64,000 bases of DNA. It comes from Pyxidicoccus trucidator (GTDB taxonomy: Bacteria; Myxococcota; Myxococcia; Myxococcales; Myxococcaceae). Numbering within the stretch: the stretch's first letter is position 1; the number at the start of each line of letters is the position of its first letter. The translations under genes and the position numbers were made by a program. The notes beneath the pieces are model-generated. The model was not told the DNA's origin. It made no database searches and worked only from the letters and a program-made list of their open reading frames with translations. Positions 25,947 through 34,126 of this stretch are shown here, piece by piece. Location of the stretch: NCBI RefSeq assembly GCF_010894435.1, contig NZ_JAAIXZ010000004.1:110300-174299 (forward strand), in the 5' to 3' direction.

Positions 25947-27836
25947 TCACGCTGGGGTGGCTGGCCTCGGCTGGGCAGCCCCGCGCGTGGACCGGGCAGG
26001 GAGGATTCGCCCGTGCAGGATTCCGGGCCTCCGCTGGAAGAGACCGCCCTTCAGCAGGGCGTCCTCGGTCCTTCGTGCCTTCCGGAGTCCTTCAAGGTCC
26101 ACCTCGGCCATGAGGATTCCCTCCATTCCCTTGCCGGCCTCGGTAATCACCTGCCGGGCCCCCGGGGTCCGGACGGGGCCAAACACGCCACTGCCGCCGA
26201 AGTTCGCGACGTTGCACATCACCACGTACTGGTAGAAGCGGTGCGCGTCGGCGATGCAGCAGGCCCGGTAGAGTTCGGCGTCTGGGTTATAGGAAACGAC
26301 GAACAGCAGCTCGCAGGGCTCTCTACCGCCAGCCAGGTTGAGGCTCCGGACGATGTCCAGGTGGCTGAAGTCGTAACAGATGAGGACGCCGAAATCCCCG
26401 TAGGCGGGGTGGTGGAAGCGCAGGAGCCGGTTCCCCAGGTCCAGTGGGAACTTGTCTCCCAGCTTGCCTCCCGGGCCGGGCCGGCGGGCGTCATACTGGG
26501 AGCGGGTCAGCTTCCGGTAGGTATGGACCTGGCATTCGCCGCTCCCCTTCCGTTGAGGAATGAAGATGGCGCATTCATTCGCGCCGTGGAGGCCCTCGGT
26601 GCGGAGCCGGTCCGGGTCGGGGTCCGCGTACTCCGCTCCCGCAATCACGATGGTCCCCTGCCGGACGGCGAACTCCTGCACCTCCTGGAACATCTCTCGC
26701 GGCAGGAACACCTCGGGGAACACCAGGAAGTCGAGCTGCTGGTTCCGGAGCGTGAGGCGTTGCTCCAGGGTGGCGAGGTGCTGGCGCAACACCTCCCGGA
26801 AGACCGGGTACTCCCGGGCGCGCGAGAAGCGGTAGCCCGTCTCCAGGTAGGCATTCAGCGAGGGGGCCTCCAACTGGGCCACCGCGATGCGGGCGCTTCG
26901 CGAGGCGGGAGCGGCCGCCGGCACGGGCCGGAACACCACCCGGTCCAAGGCGTTGCTCTCCTCCGTGCCGTTCCGCAGGTAGGGCGCACGGTCGTCGGCG
27001 CTGAACAGGAACCGTTCTGGCGGAACGACCGCCACGAGGGTGGCAATCTGGAAGGCATCGCCCTGGCGGCGGTAGCCCTCCCGCAGCTCCTTCAGCTGCG
27101 CCACGTTCAGCTCCACGTCGGCGCGAAGCTGGGCGGGGCCACGGGTGTGGAGCAGGCGGCTGCCAAGCCGCAGGGGAGTGCCCTGATTGCGGAAGGGCGC
27201 GAACACCGCGGCTCCGCCGTAGTCCGCGATGTTGCCGATGATGATGAAGCTGAACAGCCGATGGGCGTCCGCCAGCGCGTAGTCCCAGTACAACCGGGAG
27301 GCCTGGTTGACCGTCACCACGACGATGATTTCCACCTCGTGCTCGGCGAGCTCTTCGAGGAGATCCACATGGGTGTACTCGTGGCAGTTGAGCACCGCCA
27401 TGCGTCCCAGCGGGGTGTCGAAGAGGAACAGGGTCTTGCCCGCCACCACCTTTCCCTCCTGGTCATCCGAGGACAGGGACAGCTTGTCGAGCAGGATGTG
27501 CCCTCCGGGCCAGAACACCCCGACCCGGTTGCTGCACGTCTCTCCCTCGAAGGCCTTCACTCCGAAGGGAACCACCAGGAGGTGGTTGCGCTCCTTGGCG
27601 AACGCCTGCAAGGCCGCTGTGGCGGCGTGAGCATCCGGATGCTCTGAGAGCACCACCAGGTCCGCGCTCTCTGGAATGTGGTCGAGCGTGTCGATGAAGA
27701 CCTGCTTGAAGGCCTCCGCGTCCCGCTGCCTCCATTCCTGACTGAGGTGGAGCATGACCGGCGCTTCCTTGCTCCGGCGCTCGTAGCTCACCGTCACGGT
27801 CTGGATCTCCAACTGCCGGCGCTTCTCCATGCGCAC
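25947..27836 (-). CDS. tandem double-nitrilase (carbon-nitrogen hydrolase) protein
   Basis: 629 residues; GGGAGGTG precedes the ATG at 27836. Two complete nitrilase-superfamily domains lie in tandem. The first has the triad Glu 65 (LSEHPD), Lys 118 (LLDKLS) and Cys 151 (VLNCHEY). The second has Glu 375 (FPEVFLP), Lys 442 (TYRKLTRS) and Cys 487 (LICYDFSH). The halves are clearly related to each other: ADAHRLFSFIIIGNIADYGG against ADAHRFYQYVVMCNVANFGG. Each domain could hydrolyse an amide or nitrile, or condense an acyl group. There is no signal peptide or membrane segment. Substrate and partners are unknown, and the gene stands alone next to the amine oxidase gene, tail to tail. Confidence 0.85.
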   Translation of the reverse strand: MRMEKRRQLEIQTVTVSYERRSKEAPVMLHLSQEWRQRDAEAFKQVFIDTLDHIPESADLVVLSEHPDAHAATAALQAFAKERNHLLVVPFGVKAFEGETCSNRVGVFWPGGHILLDKLSLSSDDQEGKVVAGKTLFLFDTPLGRMAVLNCHEYTHVDLLEELAEHEVEIIVVVTVNQASRLYWDYALADAHRLFSFIIIGNIADYGGAAVFAPFRNQGTPLRLGSRLLHTRGPAQLRADVELNVAQLKELREGYRRQGDAFQIATLVAVVPPERFLFSADDRAPYLRNGTEESNALDRVVFRPVPAAAPASRSARIAVAQLEAPSLNAYLETGYRFSRAREYPVFREVLRQHLATLEQRLTLRNQQLDFLVFPEVFLPREMFQEVQEFAVRQGTIVIAGAEYADPDPDRLRTEGLHGANECAIFIPQRKGSGECQVHTYRKLTRSQYDARRPGPGGKLGDKFPLDLGNRLLRFHHPAYGDFGVLICYDFSHLDIVRSLNLAGGREPCELLFVVSYNPDAELYRACCIADAHRFYQYVVMCNVANFGGSGVFGPVRTPGARQVITEAGKGMEGILMAEVDLEGLRKARRTEDALLKGGLFQRRPGILHGRILPARSTRGAAQPRPATPA

Positions 27837-27976
27837 CTCCCGAGCGCCATTCTACCGCCGCGGCCGGAACTCCGGGTCAGACGGGGGACGCGAGTGGGAC
27901 TCCGCGAAAGCGGGGCACCTCCGCCCAGCCGCCCGTGGAGATCGCGTGCTGCTTCGAGCCCGCAGTGCCGTGACGC

Positions 27977-28267
27977 TCAGCGCGTGAAGTACATCACGGC
28001 TGCGGCGATGAGCCCGAGGGCGATGCCCAGCCTCGCCGACTGACCGCCGAACTGGCTGCGGCGCACGCCGGGGTCGACGAGGTGCGCGACGAGCGATAGC
28101 CCGCCGAGCACCATGAACACCACGCAGGTCCAGAAGAGCACCGCCGCAGCGTAGGCGAGAAGCGCTGTGACCACGACCGCGCGCGCCAGGTTCGCACCAT
28201 GCGCATGGAGAAACTGCCGCGCTCCCTGCGCGTGCCGAAGGAAATCACCGACGGTGCTGCGCGACAA
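27977..28267 (-). CDS. small membrane protein with two hydrophobic helices
   Basis: 96 residues if started at the TTG at 28267. Two membrane segments are visible, LARAVVVTALLAYAAAVLFW and VVFMVLGGLSLVA, with a possible third at the end (LGIALGLIAAAVMYF). Its start lies 21 bases after the stop of the GNAT gene, in the same direction, which suggests an operon. No family is recognised; size and topology resemble small phage-holin-like or DUF-type membrane proteins. The unusual start codon makes the exact N-terminus uncertain. Confidence 0.5.
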   Translation of the reverse strand: MSRSTVGDFLRHAQGARQFLHAHGANLARAVVVTALLAYAAAVLFWTCVVFMVLGGLSLVAHLVDPGVRRSQFGGQSARLGIALGLIAAAVMYFTR

Positions 28268-28288
28268 GCTGATGCCCTCGTAAGAGCC

Positions 28289-29182
28289 TCAGGGCGCCAC
28301 GTAGCCCCAGTTCCGGTCGATGACGCGAAAGCCCGCCGACTCGTAGAGTGCCACGGAGGCGGGATTGGCGGCATGGGCATAGACCAGCGCCGTCCTGGCT
28401 CCCGCCTTCCACAGGCGTCTCCGCCCTTCCTGGAGCAATGCCCGAGCCAGGCCCTTGCGGCGGTGCGCCGGCGCTGTCGCGACGGGCTCGAACTCGCCCA
28501 GGCCGTTCTCCGGGTCCAGCCAGCACAGCGCCAGCGCGGCCAGCGAGCCGTCTGGCGCCTCGGCCACCAGGTCCAGGTGCGCGCGGTAGTGGGAGGCGCG
28601 CATCACCCGCTGGTACACCTCGGTGGTGACGCGCTCGGTGCCGAAGGCCCGGCGATGGACCTCGGCGCGCGCGGCGGTCTCCTCGGGGCCTCGCACGTTT
28701 CGGACGATGTAGCCGGGGGGCAGGGGCGCGGTGCCGGTGTCCGCCGTTGGCTGGGCCAGGTGGAGGTAGCAGTCTTCGGAGCGCCGCCAGCCCTGTTGCT
28801 CCAGCGCGCGGGTCAGGGGCGTGTTGCTCTCCAATTCCCAGACATGAAGCGGACGCTCGTCGGAGGCACCGCGCGTGGGGAACCACGCTTGTGCCCACTC
28901 GAGCATCTGGGGCACCAGGGTGGCGGCGTGCTCTCGAGGATGGATGAGCAGGTCGACGTCGCCATTCACATAGCCCCAGGCGAAGCCCACCAGGTGCCCG
29001 CGCTCGTCATGCCAGAGGCGCACGTTCTGTTCGGGCCGCACGAAGGCATTGCGGTACATGCGCCAGTCGAGGTCTCCCACGGTGCACTCGACGTGGGGCC
29101 CATGCGCGGCATGGGCCTCGGACACCAGGCGTGTCATGGCTCGCAGGTCCTGCTCACCCGCATAGAAACGTGAGGACGGCAT
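28289..29182 (-). CDS. GNAT-family N-acetyltransferase, two GNAT domains
   Basis: 297 residues from the ATG at 29182, with AAGGAG nine bases upstream; a TTG two codons earlier is too close to that site. The N-terminal half is a degenerate GNAT fold (LVGFAWGYVNGDVDLLIHPR). The C-terminal half is canonical, with the acetyl-CoA pyrophosphate loop VATAPAHRRKGLARALL and the ending NPASVALYESAGFRVIDR. The family moves acetyl from acetyl-CoA to an amine; the substrate is unknown. It is the first gene of a likely pair with the small membrane protein. Confidence 0.85.
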   Translation of the reverse strand: MPSSRFYAGEQDLRAMTRLVSEAHAAHGPHVECTVGDLDWRMYRNAFVRPEQNVRLWHDERGHLVGFAWGYVNGDVDLLIHPREHAATLVPQMLEWAQAWFPTRGASDERPLHVWELESNTPLTRALEQQGWRRSEDCYLHLAQPTADTGTAPLPPGYIVRNVRGPEETAARAEVHRRAFGTERVTTEVYQRVMRASHYRAHLDLVAEAPDGSLAALALCWLDPENGLGEFEPVATAPAHRRKGLARALLQEGRRRLWKAGARTALVYAHAANPASVALYESAGFRVIDRNWGYVAP

Positions 29183-29396
29183 GCTCAAAGGCTCCTTGTG
29201 AATGAACCCGCGAGCCTATCGTGCTGAGATTGCCCCGGCTCCGTGGGGCAGACTCATATCGCGTAGAGGCACGGGCAACCCTTCTGCCGCGCGCTCTACG
29301 TCCTCGGAGCGGTAGGCCATGGCGCACCAGATTGCGTCCTCGGCGAACGGCCCTCTCTCCGGGCGGCCAGCAGCGTCCCGCGAGCGGTGCCGAGCC

Positions 29397-29870
29397 TCAA
29401 GGGGGCGGCTCCAAGTCGTTTGGCCGATTCCTCGTCTGGCGCGCGATGTCCACGCTCGCCCTGAACGGCGTGGCATGCCCCCAGTACGCGCGTGCGCTTC
29501 CCGCCACGGCCTCCAGCACATCCGCCACCGCCGCGACTCCTACTGCATCCGGTGGCAATTGCGCATGGACCTCAAATTGAGCCTGACCTCCTGGCGAGCT
29601 GCCCGCTGGTAGTTCCCACCCGGAAATCATCACGGGGTAGCTCTCGTCACCATTGCACACGAGCGGGAACCCCCCGTCTTTAGTCACTTCTGCGAGCCAC
29701 GCGTCGCGCTGCGGCAATGCGATGGGGCGCCCGTCTTCGGAAACTCTCCACTCCATGCGCAGGCCAGGGAATGCACGCTCCATCCCATGAACCACGGCCA
29801 CAGGGCGGTTGTCGTCACCCACGAGCGCAGGCGCGTAGACGATGAGGGTGATTTTTCGCTTGGCTGTCAT
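29397..29870 (-). CDS. immunity-like protein (Imm52-type)
   Basis: 157 residues from the ATG at 29870. The start lies one base after the stop of the broken upstream gene, a coupling typical of toxin-immunity pairs. The pattern ITLIVYAPAL, MERAFPGLRMEWRVSEDGR, LPQRDAWLAEV, PLVCNGDESYPVMISGWE and ARAYWGHATPFRASVDIARQ fits, from memory, the Imm52 immunity family of myxobacterial polymorphic toxins. It has no signal and would act in the cytosol by binding its toxin. The reading frame is intact although the upstream toxin is not, so it may persist as an orphan immunity gene. Confidence 0.6.
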   Translation of the reverse strand: MTAKRKITLIVYAPALVGDDNRPVAVVHGMERAFPGLRMEWRVSEDGRPIALPQRDAWLAEVTKDGGFPLVCNGDESYPVMISGWELPAGSSPGGQAQFEVHAQLPPDAVGVAAVADVLEAVAGSARAYWGHATPFRASVDIARQTRNRPNDLEPPP

Positions 29871-29871
29871 C

Positions 29872-30230
29872 TCAGCACCAGTCCATGACGACGGTAAGGC
29901 CCTTGTGCTCCGGGGCCGCATCTTCCAGCGCTTCCTTGATGGCGACTCCCACCACCACGCCAAGGACGATCACCGCACCCACAACGAGTTCCGGCGCCGC
30001 CAAGACACAGAGGCCAATCCCCAGGGCAGCCGTGCCCGTGGAAGCGACCGCGCATCTTCCCGTGGGGTCGTTGAACCGGAGCCGGTCATGAGCGAGAGAC
30101 TGAAAGCACCTCTCCACCAGCATGGGCCAGGGCTGGGAGGCCTCTCGGACGACGCACCGCCCCCCGTCGCTCCAGGGCAGCCTCGCTGCTCGCTGGAGAG
30201 TAGAAGTGCGATGCAGGCGCGGAAACGCAT
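29872..30230 (-). pseudogene. collapsed polymorphic-toxin-like lipoprotein gene (DUF6310 type)
   Basis: A signal-like start at 30230 (MRFRACIALLLSS) runs out of frame after about 13 codons. The continuation is in another frame: LPWSDGGRCVVREASQPWP, VERCFQSLAHDRLRFNDPTG, then hydrophobic GLCVLAAPELVVGAVIVLGV. It then jumps to the short end KEALEDAAPEHKGLTVVMDWC. From memory, family members have some 100 further residues between KEAL and the terminal VVMDWC, so this copy combines a frameshift or deletion near the signal peptide with an internal deletion of most of the C-terminal domain. It precedes the Imm52-like gene by one base. Confidence 0.55.
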
Positions 30231-30336
30231 GGCCACGGTCTTTCGATCAAGCCCGGAAGCTACGGGGCACCGTGACGCACTATCGCGAGTACGGGGACGA
30301 CGCGTACAGGAGCAGCCAGGGCGCTGAAAAGACGAG

Positions 30337-30364
30337 GGGCCCGGAACCTTTCGGTTTCAGGCCC
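30337..30364 (-). terminator. rho-independent terminator after the tRNA-end fragment
   Basis: On the minus strand GGGCCTGAAACC, loop GAAA, GGTTCCGGGCCC (two G-U or mismatch positions) is followed by CTCGTCTTTT. It lies ten bases past the tRNA-like 3' end, as the terminator of a normal tRNA gene would. Confidence 0.65.
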
Positions 30365-30374
30365 TTCTTGAGGG

Positions 30375-30410
30375 TGAGGAGTACGGGACTTGAACCCGTG
30401 GACACGGGTG
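30375..30410 (-). other. tRNA 3'-end fragment, probable attachment-site scar
   Basis: On the minus strand ACGGG, TTCAAGT, CCCGT is a perfect T-arm with the standard seven-base loop, followed by ACTCCTCA as the 3' acceptor strand and then CCC. No GAGGAGT 5' acceptor strand, D-arm or anticodon arm is found to the right, so only the 3' third of a tRNA gene is present. Such ends, with their terminator, are left where an integrase has inserted an element into a tRNA gene. The gap 30411-30708 holds no clear gene. Confidence 0.5.
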
Positions 30411-30708
30411 CCCCAATCCCGCGACAACTCACGCCTTGTGTTGTGTCGTGAGCGAGTCCGGGCACTTCGAGTCCAAGGGGGGCAGTCTCCAGCTGTCCTA
30501 GCTGTCCCCCGGAATCCCCTCCAGTCCTGAACATTTTAGAGACGGCAACAGGGGCGCATGGTGCTCCAGAGATGCGAGCCATTTCTGAGCACCTGGAACT
30601 ACCCTCGCGGCCTCCGAATCCGGCCCCGGTGCGGGCGGCCTCCGGCCCCCTGGCTGAATGGGAGGCCTACTCCGGAGATGCCTACTGGAGTCCTCAGGCC
30701 TGCATCAA

Positions 30709-31503
30709 TTAGTCGACGCGGCGAATGCCCACGTGGACGTGGTCATAATGGTCCTTCACGCCCCAGAGAACCTGCATCCGGTAAGTGTCCTCGTTGAACT
30801 GGAAGTTGTGCTTTTGGAAGGTGCCGATGGCCTCCTGCGGGAAGCCATATGCCTTCGCAATCGCCTGAGCGAGCGCGGTGCCCTTCTTGCCCGTGGCGGG
30901 GATATCTACGCCGTAAGCCTGCTTCTGCGAAACGTGGTGGTCAGAATATCGCGTGGAGCCGATGTCCTTCGTCGTGGAGCGCTTCTCGTTCCCGATACCG
31001 AAGCCCATCTCTTTGGCGATGTCCTTGGCTCGCTGCGCCGCCGCCTGCGATCCTCCCCACGCAGCTTTGTCGGCAGGTGATTCGAAGCGTGTGGCACTGG
31101 CCACCAGCCCTTGGATGCTCAGGGTGCCCTGGAATGTGGATAGCGGCCCCATGGGCGTAGCCGGCAGGGAGACCGCCGTGACGCTGGGCATCTGGAGCGA
31201 AGGTTGCTGTGCGATGGGCGTGGCAGAAAACAGCCCCTGGACCGGAGCCGGGTTGAGTTCCACTGGTGCTGGCGTCGTGGCGGCCGCAGTGAAAGTGTCC
31301 GCAGCGAGCGCATTCTGGACCGCCCGAGAAGCTGCATTCGCGGTTTGCGCGGCCTGCTTCGCCGCTTCGTCTGCGGCCTTGGCGGCAGCGTCTGCCTTGG
31401 CGGCAGCGTCTGCCTTGGCGGCAGCGTCTGCCTTGGCGGCAGCGTCTGCGGCTTTGGAAGCAGAATCACTACCGCCACTCTTGTCTGCGCCCCCAACACT
31501 CAT
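30709..31503 (-). CDS. alanine-rich protein with M15-peptidase-like C-terminal domain
   Basis: 264 residues; GGGAGGAG precedes the ATG at 31503. Residues 1-70 are an Ala/Lys/Asp repeat (AAAKADAAAKAD...) that should form a charged helix. A Pro/Thr/Ala-rich linker runs to about 140. The C-terminal 120 residues hold YSDHHVSQKQAYGVDIPATG and end in DHYDHVHVGIRR. The spaced His and Asp residues (SDHH, GVD, DHVHV) resemble the zinc site of M15-type peptidoglycan peptidases and phage endolysins. No signal peptide is visible, so export would need phage-like lysis or a dedicated system. It lies between the two tRNA-end scars and is a candidate cargo gene. Confidence 0.6.
   Translation of the reverse strand: MSVGGADKSGGSDSASKAADAAAKADAAAKADAAAKADAAAKAADEAAKQAAQTANAASRAVQNALAADTFTAAATTPAPVELNPAPVQGLFSATPIAQQPSLQMPSVTAVSLPATPMGPLSTFQGTLSIQGLVASATRFESPADKAAWGGSQAAAQRAKDIAKEMGFGIGNEKRSTTKDIGSTRYSDHHVSQKQAYGVDIPATGKKGTALAQAIAKAYGFPQEAIGTFQKHNFQFNEDTYRMQVLWGVKDHYDHVHVGIRRVD
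31381..31452. repeat. 18-bp tandem repeat, four copies, inside the Ala-rich gene
   Basis: GGCGGCAGCGTCTGCCTT occurs three times exactly, and a fourth copy diverges in its last three bases. It encodes the six-residue unit of the Ala/Lys/Asp helix and keeps frame. Confidence 0.9.
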
Positions 31504-31770
31504 ACGGCTCCTCCCGGAAGCGGGTTTTCGTCAAACGGGAGCGGCAAGGTGAGACCACCCCTGCGTCGGGCGTTAGCTGTCCTCCAGGGAGGCGCCACTG
31601 TCGCGTTCTGCAAAACTGGGCTTGCTGTGGTTTCTGGCTCTCGCGCACATCATGTGGCTCGGCAGCGAGCGAGCAGGTGGGGGCAATATGTCGGTTTAGG
31701 GCCTAAGGAGAGATGGGGCAGGCCTCCGGTTTGGAGACATGCTGGAGACGAGAAGGCGCTTGAAAGCACC

Positions 31771-31810
31771 GGGGCCGGAAGCCGCTGAACTTCCAGCGGC
31801 TTCCGGCCCC
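31771..31810. terminator. perfect 17-bp stem-loop terminator
   Basis: The arms at 31771-31787 and 31794-31810 are exact inverted repeats (GGGGCCGGAAGCCGCTG) around a six-base loop. It lies nine bases past the second tRNA-end fragment and would end transcription of that tRNA or of the thioredoxin-fold gene. Confidence 0.75.
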
Positions 31811-31818
31811 GATTGAAG

Positions 31819-31842
31819 TGTCCCCGACGGGACGTGAACCGT
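31819..31842 (-). other. second tRNA 3'-end-like fragment
   Basis: The minus strand reads ACGGTTCACGTCCCGTCGGG then GACA. A T-loop-like TTCACGT and the 3' strand CGGGGACA would suit a tRNA with a GTCCCCG 5' end. The T-stem pairs poorly (two of five pairs), so the fragment is degenerate, and no 5' half is present: the stop of the next gene lies 25 bases upstream. With the terminator beyond it, the arrangement copies the scar at 30375. Confidence 0.35.
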
Positions 31843-31866
31843 ACTCCCGCGACTGTCAGTGGTTGC

Positions 31867-33198
31867 CTACCGCGCCGCCACGCCGGACTTCTTCAGCTCC
31901 TCGTCGATGACACGGCGGAACTGGTCAATCGGCAGTGCCCCCACCACCGGACGCCCGTTGATGAAGAAGGTGGGCGTGGCCGAAGCACCGATGCGCGTAC
32001 CCTCGCTGGAGTCCGCCGCCACCTGCGCGTCGAACTTCCCGGAGTCCAGCGCCGCCTTGAAGCGCGACTCGTTCAGGCCGAGCTGCCGCGCGTAGCCCTC
32101 CAGCGACGCGCGGTCCAGTTGCCGCTGGTTCGCGAACATCAGGTCGTGGAACTCCCAGAACTTCCCCTGCTCATGCGCGGCCAGGGACGCGGCCGCCGCC
32201 AGCTTCGCGTTCGGGTGGTTCGGCAGCGGCTGGTGCTTGAAGGCCACGCGCAGCTTGCCGCCGTACTCCTCCTCCAGCGCCTTCAGCGTCGGCACCGCGC
32301 GGGAGCAGAAGGGGCACTCGAAGTCGGAGAACGCCACCAGCGTCACCGGCGCGTTCGCCGGGCCACGCGCGGGCGCATTGCCCACCTCCACCTTCTGCAC
32401 CGCCGCCTCTTGCTGCGCGGGCGCGTTCGGCGCGGGCGGCCGGTCCATGCCCTTCTCGATGACGCGCGCATACACCTCCGTCGGACGCACGCCGCCCTTC
32501 ACCAGCGCCTCCGCCTTGCCCAGCTCCTCGTCCACCACGGTGGTGAAGACCTCCAGCGGCTGCGCACCGCTGATGAAGCGGCCATTCACGAAGAAGGCCG
32601 GCGTCCCGGTGGCGCCCACCTGCGACGCCAGCGCCTCGTCCTTGCGGATGCGCTCGGCCAGCCGCGGGTCGGCCAGGTCCTTCTTCCAGCGCTCCACGTC
32701 CAGCCCCAGCTCGCGCGCGTAGCGCTCCAGGTCGGCGTCCTGCATCGCCCGGGCGTTGGAGAAGAGGACGTCATGCATCTCCCAGAACTTCCCCTGCTCC
32801 CCGGCGGCCAGCGCGGCCAGCGCGGCGGGACGGGCGCGCGGGTGGTTGGGCAGCGGGTGGTGCTTCATCACCACGCGCAGCTTCTTCCCGTACTTCTGCT
32901 GGAGCTGCTTCACCGTCCCGTGCGCGCGCGAGCAGAAGGGGCACTCGTAGTCGGAGAACTCCACCACCGTGACGAGCGCGTCCTCCGTCCCCGCCGCCAG
33001 CGAGCCCTCCAGCGGCACCTTGTAGACGGTGGGCGAAATCGGCGGCCGTTGCCGGGCGGCAGGTGCCTTCGCGGCCGTCGGGGCTCCACGCGCGTCGACG
33101 ACGCCCGCGGACGCGTCGGACGGACGGCCCACCCGGCCCCCCACGAAACCCAGCACGAGCCCCACGGCGAGGCTCACCCACACGGATGCTTTGGACAC
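31867..33198 (-). CDS. exported protein with two DsbA-like thioredoxin-fold domains
   Basis: 443 residues from the ATG at 33198. The N-terminus is a signal anchor (VWVSLAVGLVLGFVGG). Two homologous domains follow: CPFC at 86-89 with cis-Pro loop GTPAFFVNGR near 199, and CPFC at 295-298 with ATPTFFINGR near 408. Each contains the helical insertion of DsbA/DsbG and BdbD proteins (GKFWEMHDVLF and GKFWEFHDLMF). Both redox sites look intact, so the protein probably makes or rearranges disulfides in the periplasm, perhaps for the many Cys-containing secreted proteins of this organism. A linker rich in Pro and Ala joins the halves. Confidence 0.88.
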   Translation of the reverse strand: MSKASVWVSLAVGLVLGFVGGRVGRPSDASAGVVDARGAPTAAKAPAARQRPPISPTVYKVPLEGSLAAGTEDALVTVVEFSDYECPFCSRAHGTVKQLQQKYGKKLRVVMKHHPLPNHPRARPAALAALAAGEQGKFWEMHDVLFSNARAMQDADLERYARELGLDVERWKKDLADPRLAERIRKDEALASQVGATGTPAFFVNGRFISGAQPLEVFTTVVDEELGKAEALVKGGVRPTEVYARVIEKGMDRPPAPNAPAQQEAAVQKVEVGNAPARGPANAPVTLVAFSDFECPFCSRAVPTLKALEEEYGGKLRVAFKHQPLPNHPNAKLAAAASLAAHEQGKFWEFHDLMFANQRQLDRASLEGYARQLGLNESRFKAALDSGKFDAQVAADSSEGTRIGASATPTFFINGRPVVGALPIDQFRRVIDEELKKSGVAAR

Positions 33199-33337
33199 GA
33201 CGAAACCCCTCGGGAAGAGACACCGGTGGCGTGCGGTGTGCCGTCAACCACCACCGGGCCGGCCCTCCACGGGCCAGCGTCCGGGGGAGTGACGCGAGCC
33301 CATCCGGAGTTTCAGCGTCCCATGACGAATTCGTCCG

Positions 33338-34126
33338 TCAGCGCGGCGTGAGTGTCAGCCGCGTCTCACCCAGCGTCCGTCCCTGCGCGTCCGTGAAGCG
33401 GGCCCGCACGTCCAGGTTTTCGCTGAGCCACCCACCCCGCACCGGCGTGCTGAAGGGCAGCGGGACGTCCACGCCCGGAGCCACCTGTGCCGCCGGGCCG
33501 TCGCTCGGGAAGAAGCGCAGCGGCTCGCCCGAGGCGGACGGGGCCTCAATCGTCAGCCGGGCCCCTTCGGGCGCGGTGTAGCTGAACTGCACCGCGCCAC
33601 CCTCGGCGCAGGCGAGCGTTCCCCCGGGCAGGGCCTCACCGCGCACCTTTCCGTCCTCGCCGATGCAGAAGGCCCGCACGCCCCATGCCGAGCCCGGCTG
33701 CGCCGAGCGCGCCTGCCACTCCGCGTTCCGCGCGTCCTCCACCTGCCCCGGCCTCACCACCAGGAGCGCGAGCGCCGCGGTCGCCGCGAGGCCCAGGCCC
33801 GCGCCCATCCACGGACGAAAAAAGGAGAAGCGCTCGGTGGGCGGCTCGGCCCGGACGGGCGCCCTCGCCGGAGCCGGCGCAGCAGCCGTCGATGGACTCG
33901 TGCCGAGCCGCGCGAACAGGGCTCCTTCCAGCAGCGTCTGTCGACTCTCCGACAGTGCGCGCTGCTCCAGCGAGGACTCCACGCGGGAGAGCCTGTCGTA
34001 CGTCTCTCGGCAGGCCGCGCAGGTGGCAGCGTGCGCGCGCAGCCAGGTGAAGCCCTCCGCGTCCAGGTCGCCATGGAAGAGCGCCCGCAGGGCCTGCTTC
34101 GCCTTCGTGTCCGCGCACTCCGTCAT
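33338..34126 (-). CDS. zinc-finger anti-sigma factor (membrane-spanning)
   Basis: 262 residues from the ATG at 34126, which overlaps the TGA of the sigma gene (ATGA), the classic coupling of a sigma/anti-sigma pair. The N-terminal part has HAATCAACRETYDRLSRVE, an HxxxCxxC zinc anti-sigma motif near residues 30-45. One membrane helix (WMGAGLGLAATAALALLVV) lies near 115. The outer 130 residues are beta-rich (GGAVQFSYTAPEGARLTIEA, WLSENLDVRARFTDAQGRT) and may sense an envelope signal. It should hold the partner sigma factor inactive at the membrane. The likely output is the divergent caspase-like operon, by position only. Confidence 0.78.
   Translation of the reverse strand: MTECADTKAKQALRALFHGDLDAEGFTWLRAHAATCAACRETYDRLSRVESSLEQRALSESRQTLLEGALFARLGTSPSTAAAPAPARAPVRAEPPTERFSFFRPWMGAGLGLAATAALALLVVRPGQVEDARNAEWQARSAQPGSAWGVRAFCIGEDGKVRGEALPGGTLACAEGGAVQFSYTAPEGARLTIEAPSASGEPLRFFPSDGPAAQVAPGVDVPLPFSTPVRGGWLSENLDVRARFTDAQGRTLGETRLTLTPR

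Noticed and set aside
25848..27647. 599-codon plus-strand frame
   Set aside because: It is antisense to the double nitrilase, which has two complete catalytic triads.
30375..30480. A complete tRNA gene on the minus strand
   Set aside because: Only the T-arm and 3' acceptor strand are found. No 5' acceptor, D-arm or anticodon arm can be folded from the upstream sequence.
30280..30582. 100-codon minus-strand frame read as an integrase C-terminus
   Set aside because: Its position next to the tRNA-end scar is suggestive, but no tyrosine-recombinase motif (R...HxxR...Y) is present; much of it is translated tRNA and terminator DNA.
31381..31452. 18-bp repeats considered as a CRISPR or regulatory iteron array
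   Set aside because: There are no spacers; the repeat is in frame inside a coding sequence and explains a protein repeat.
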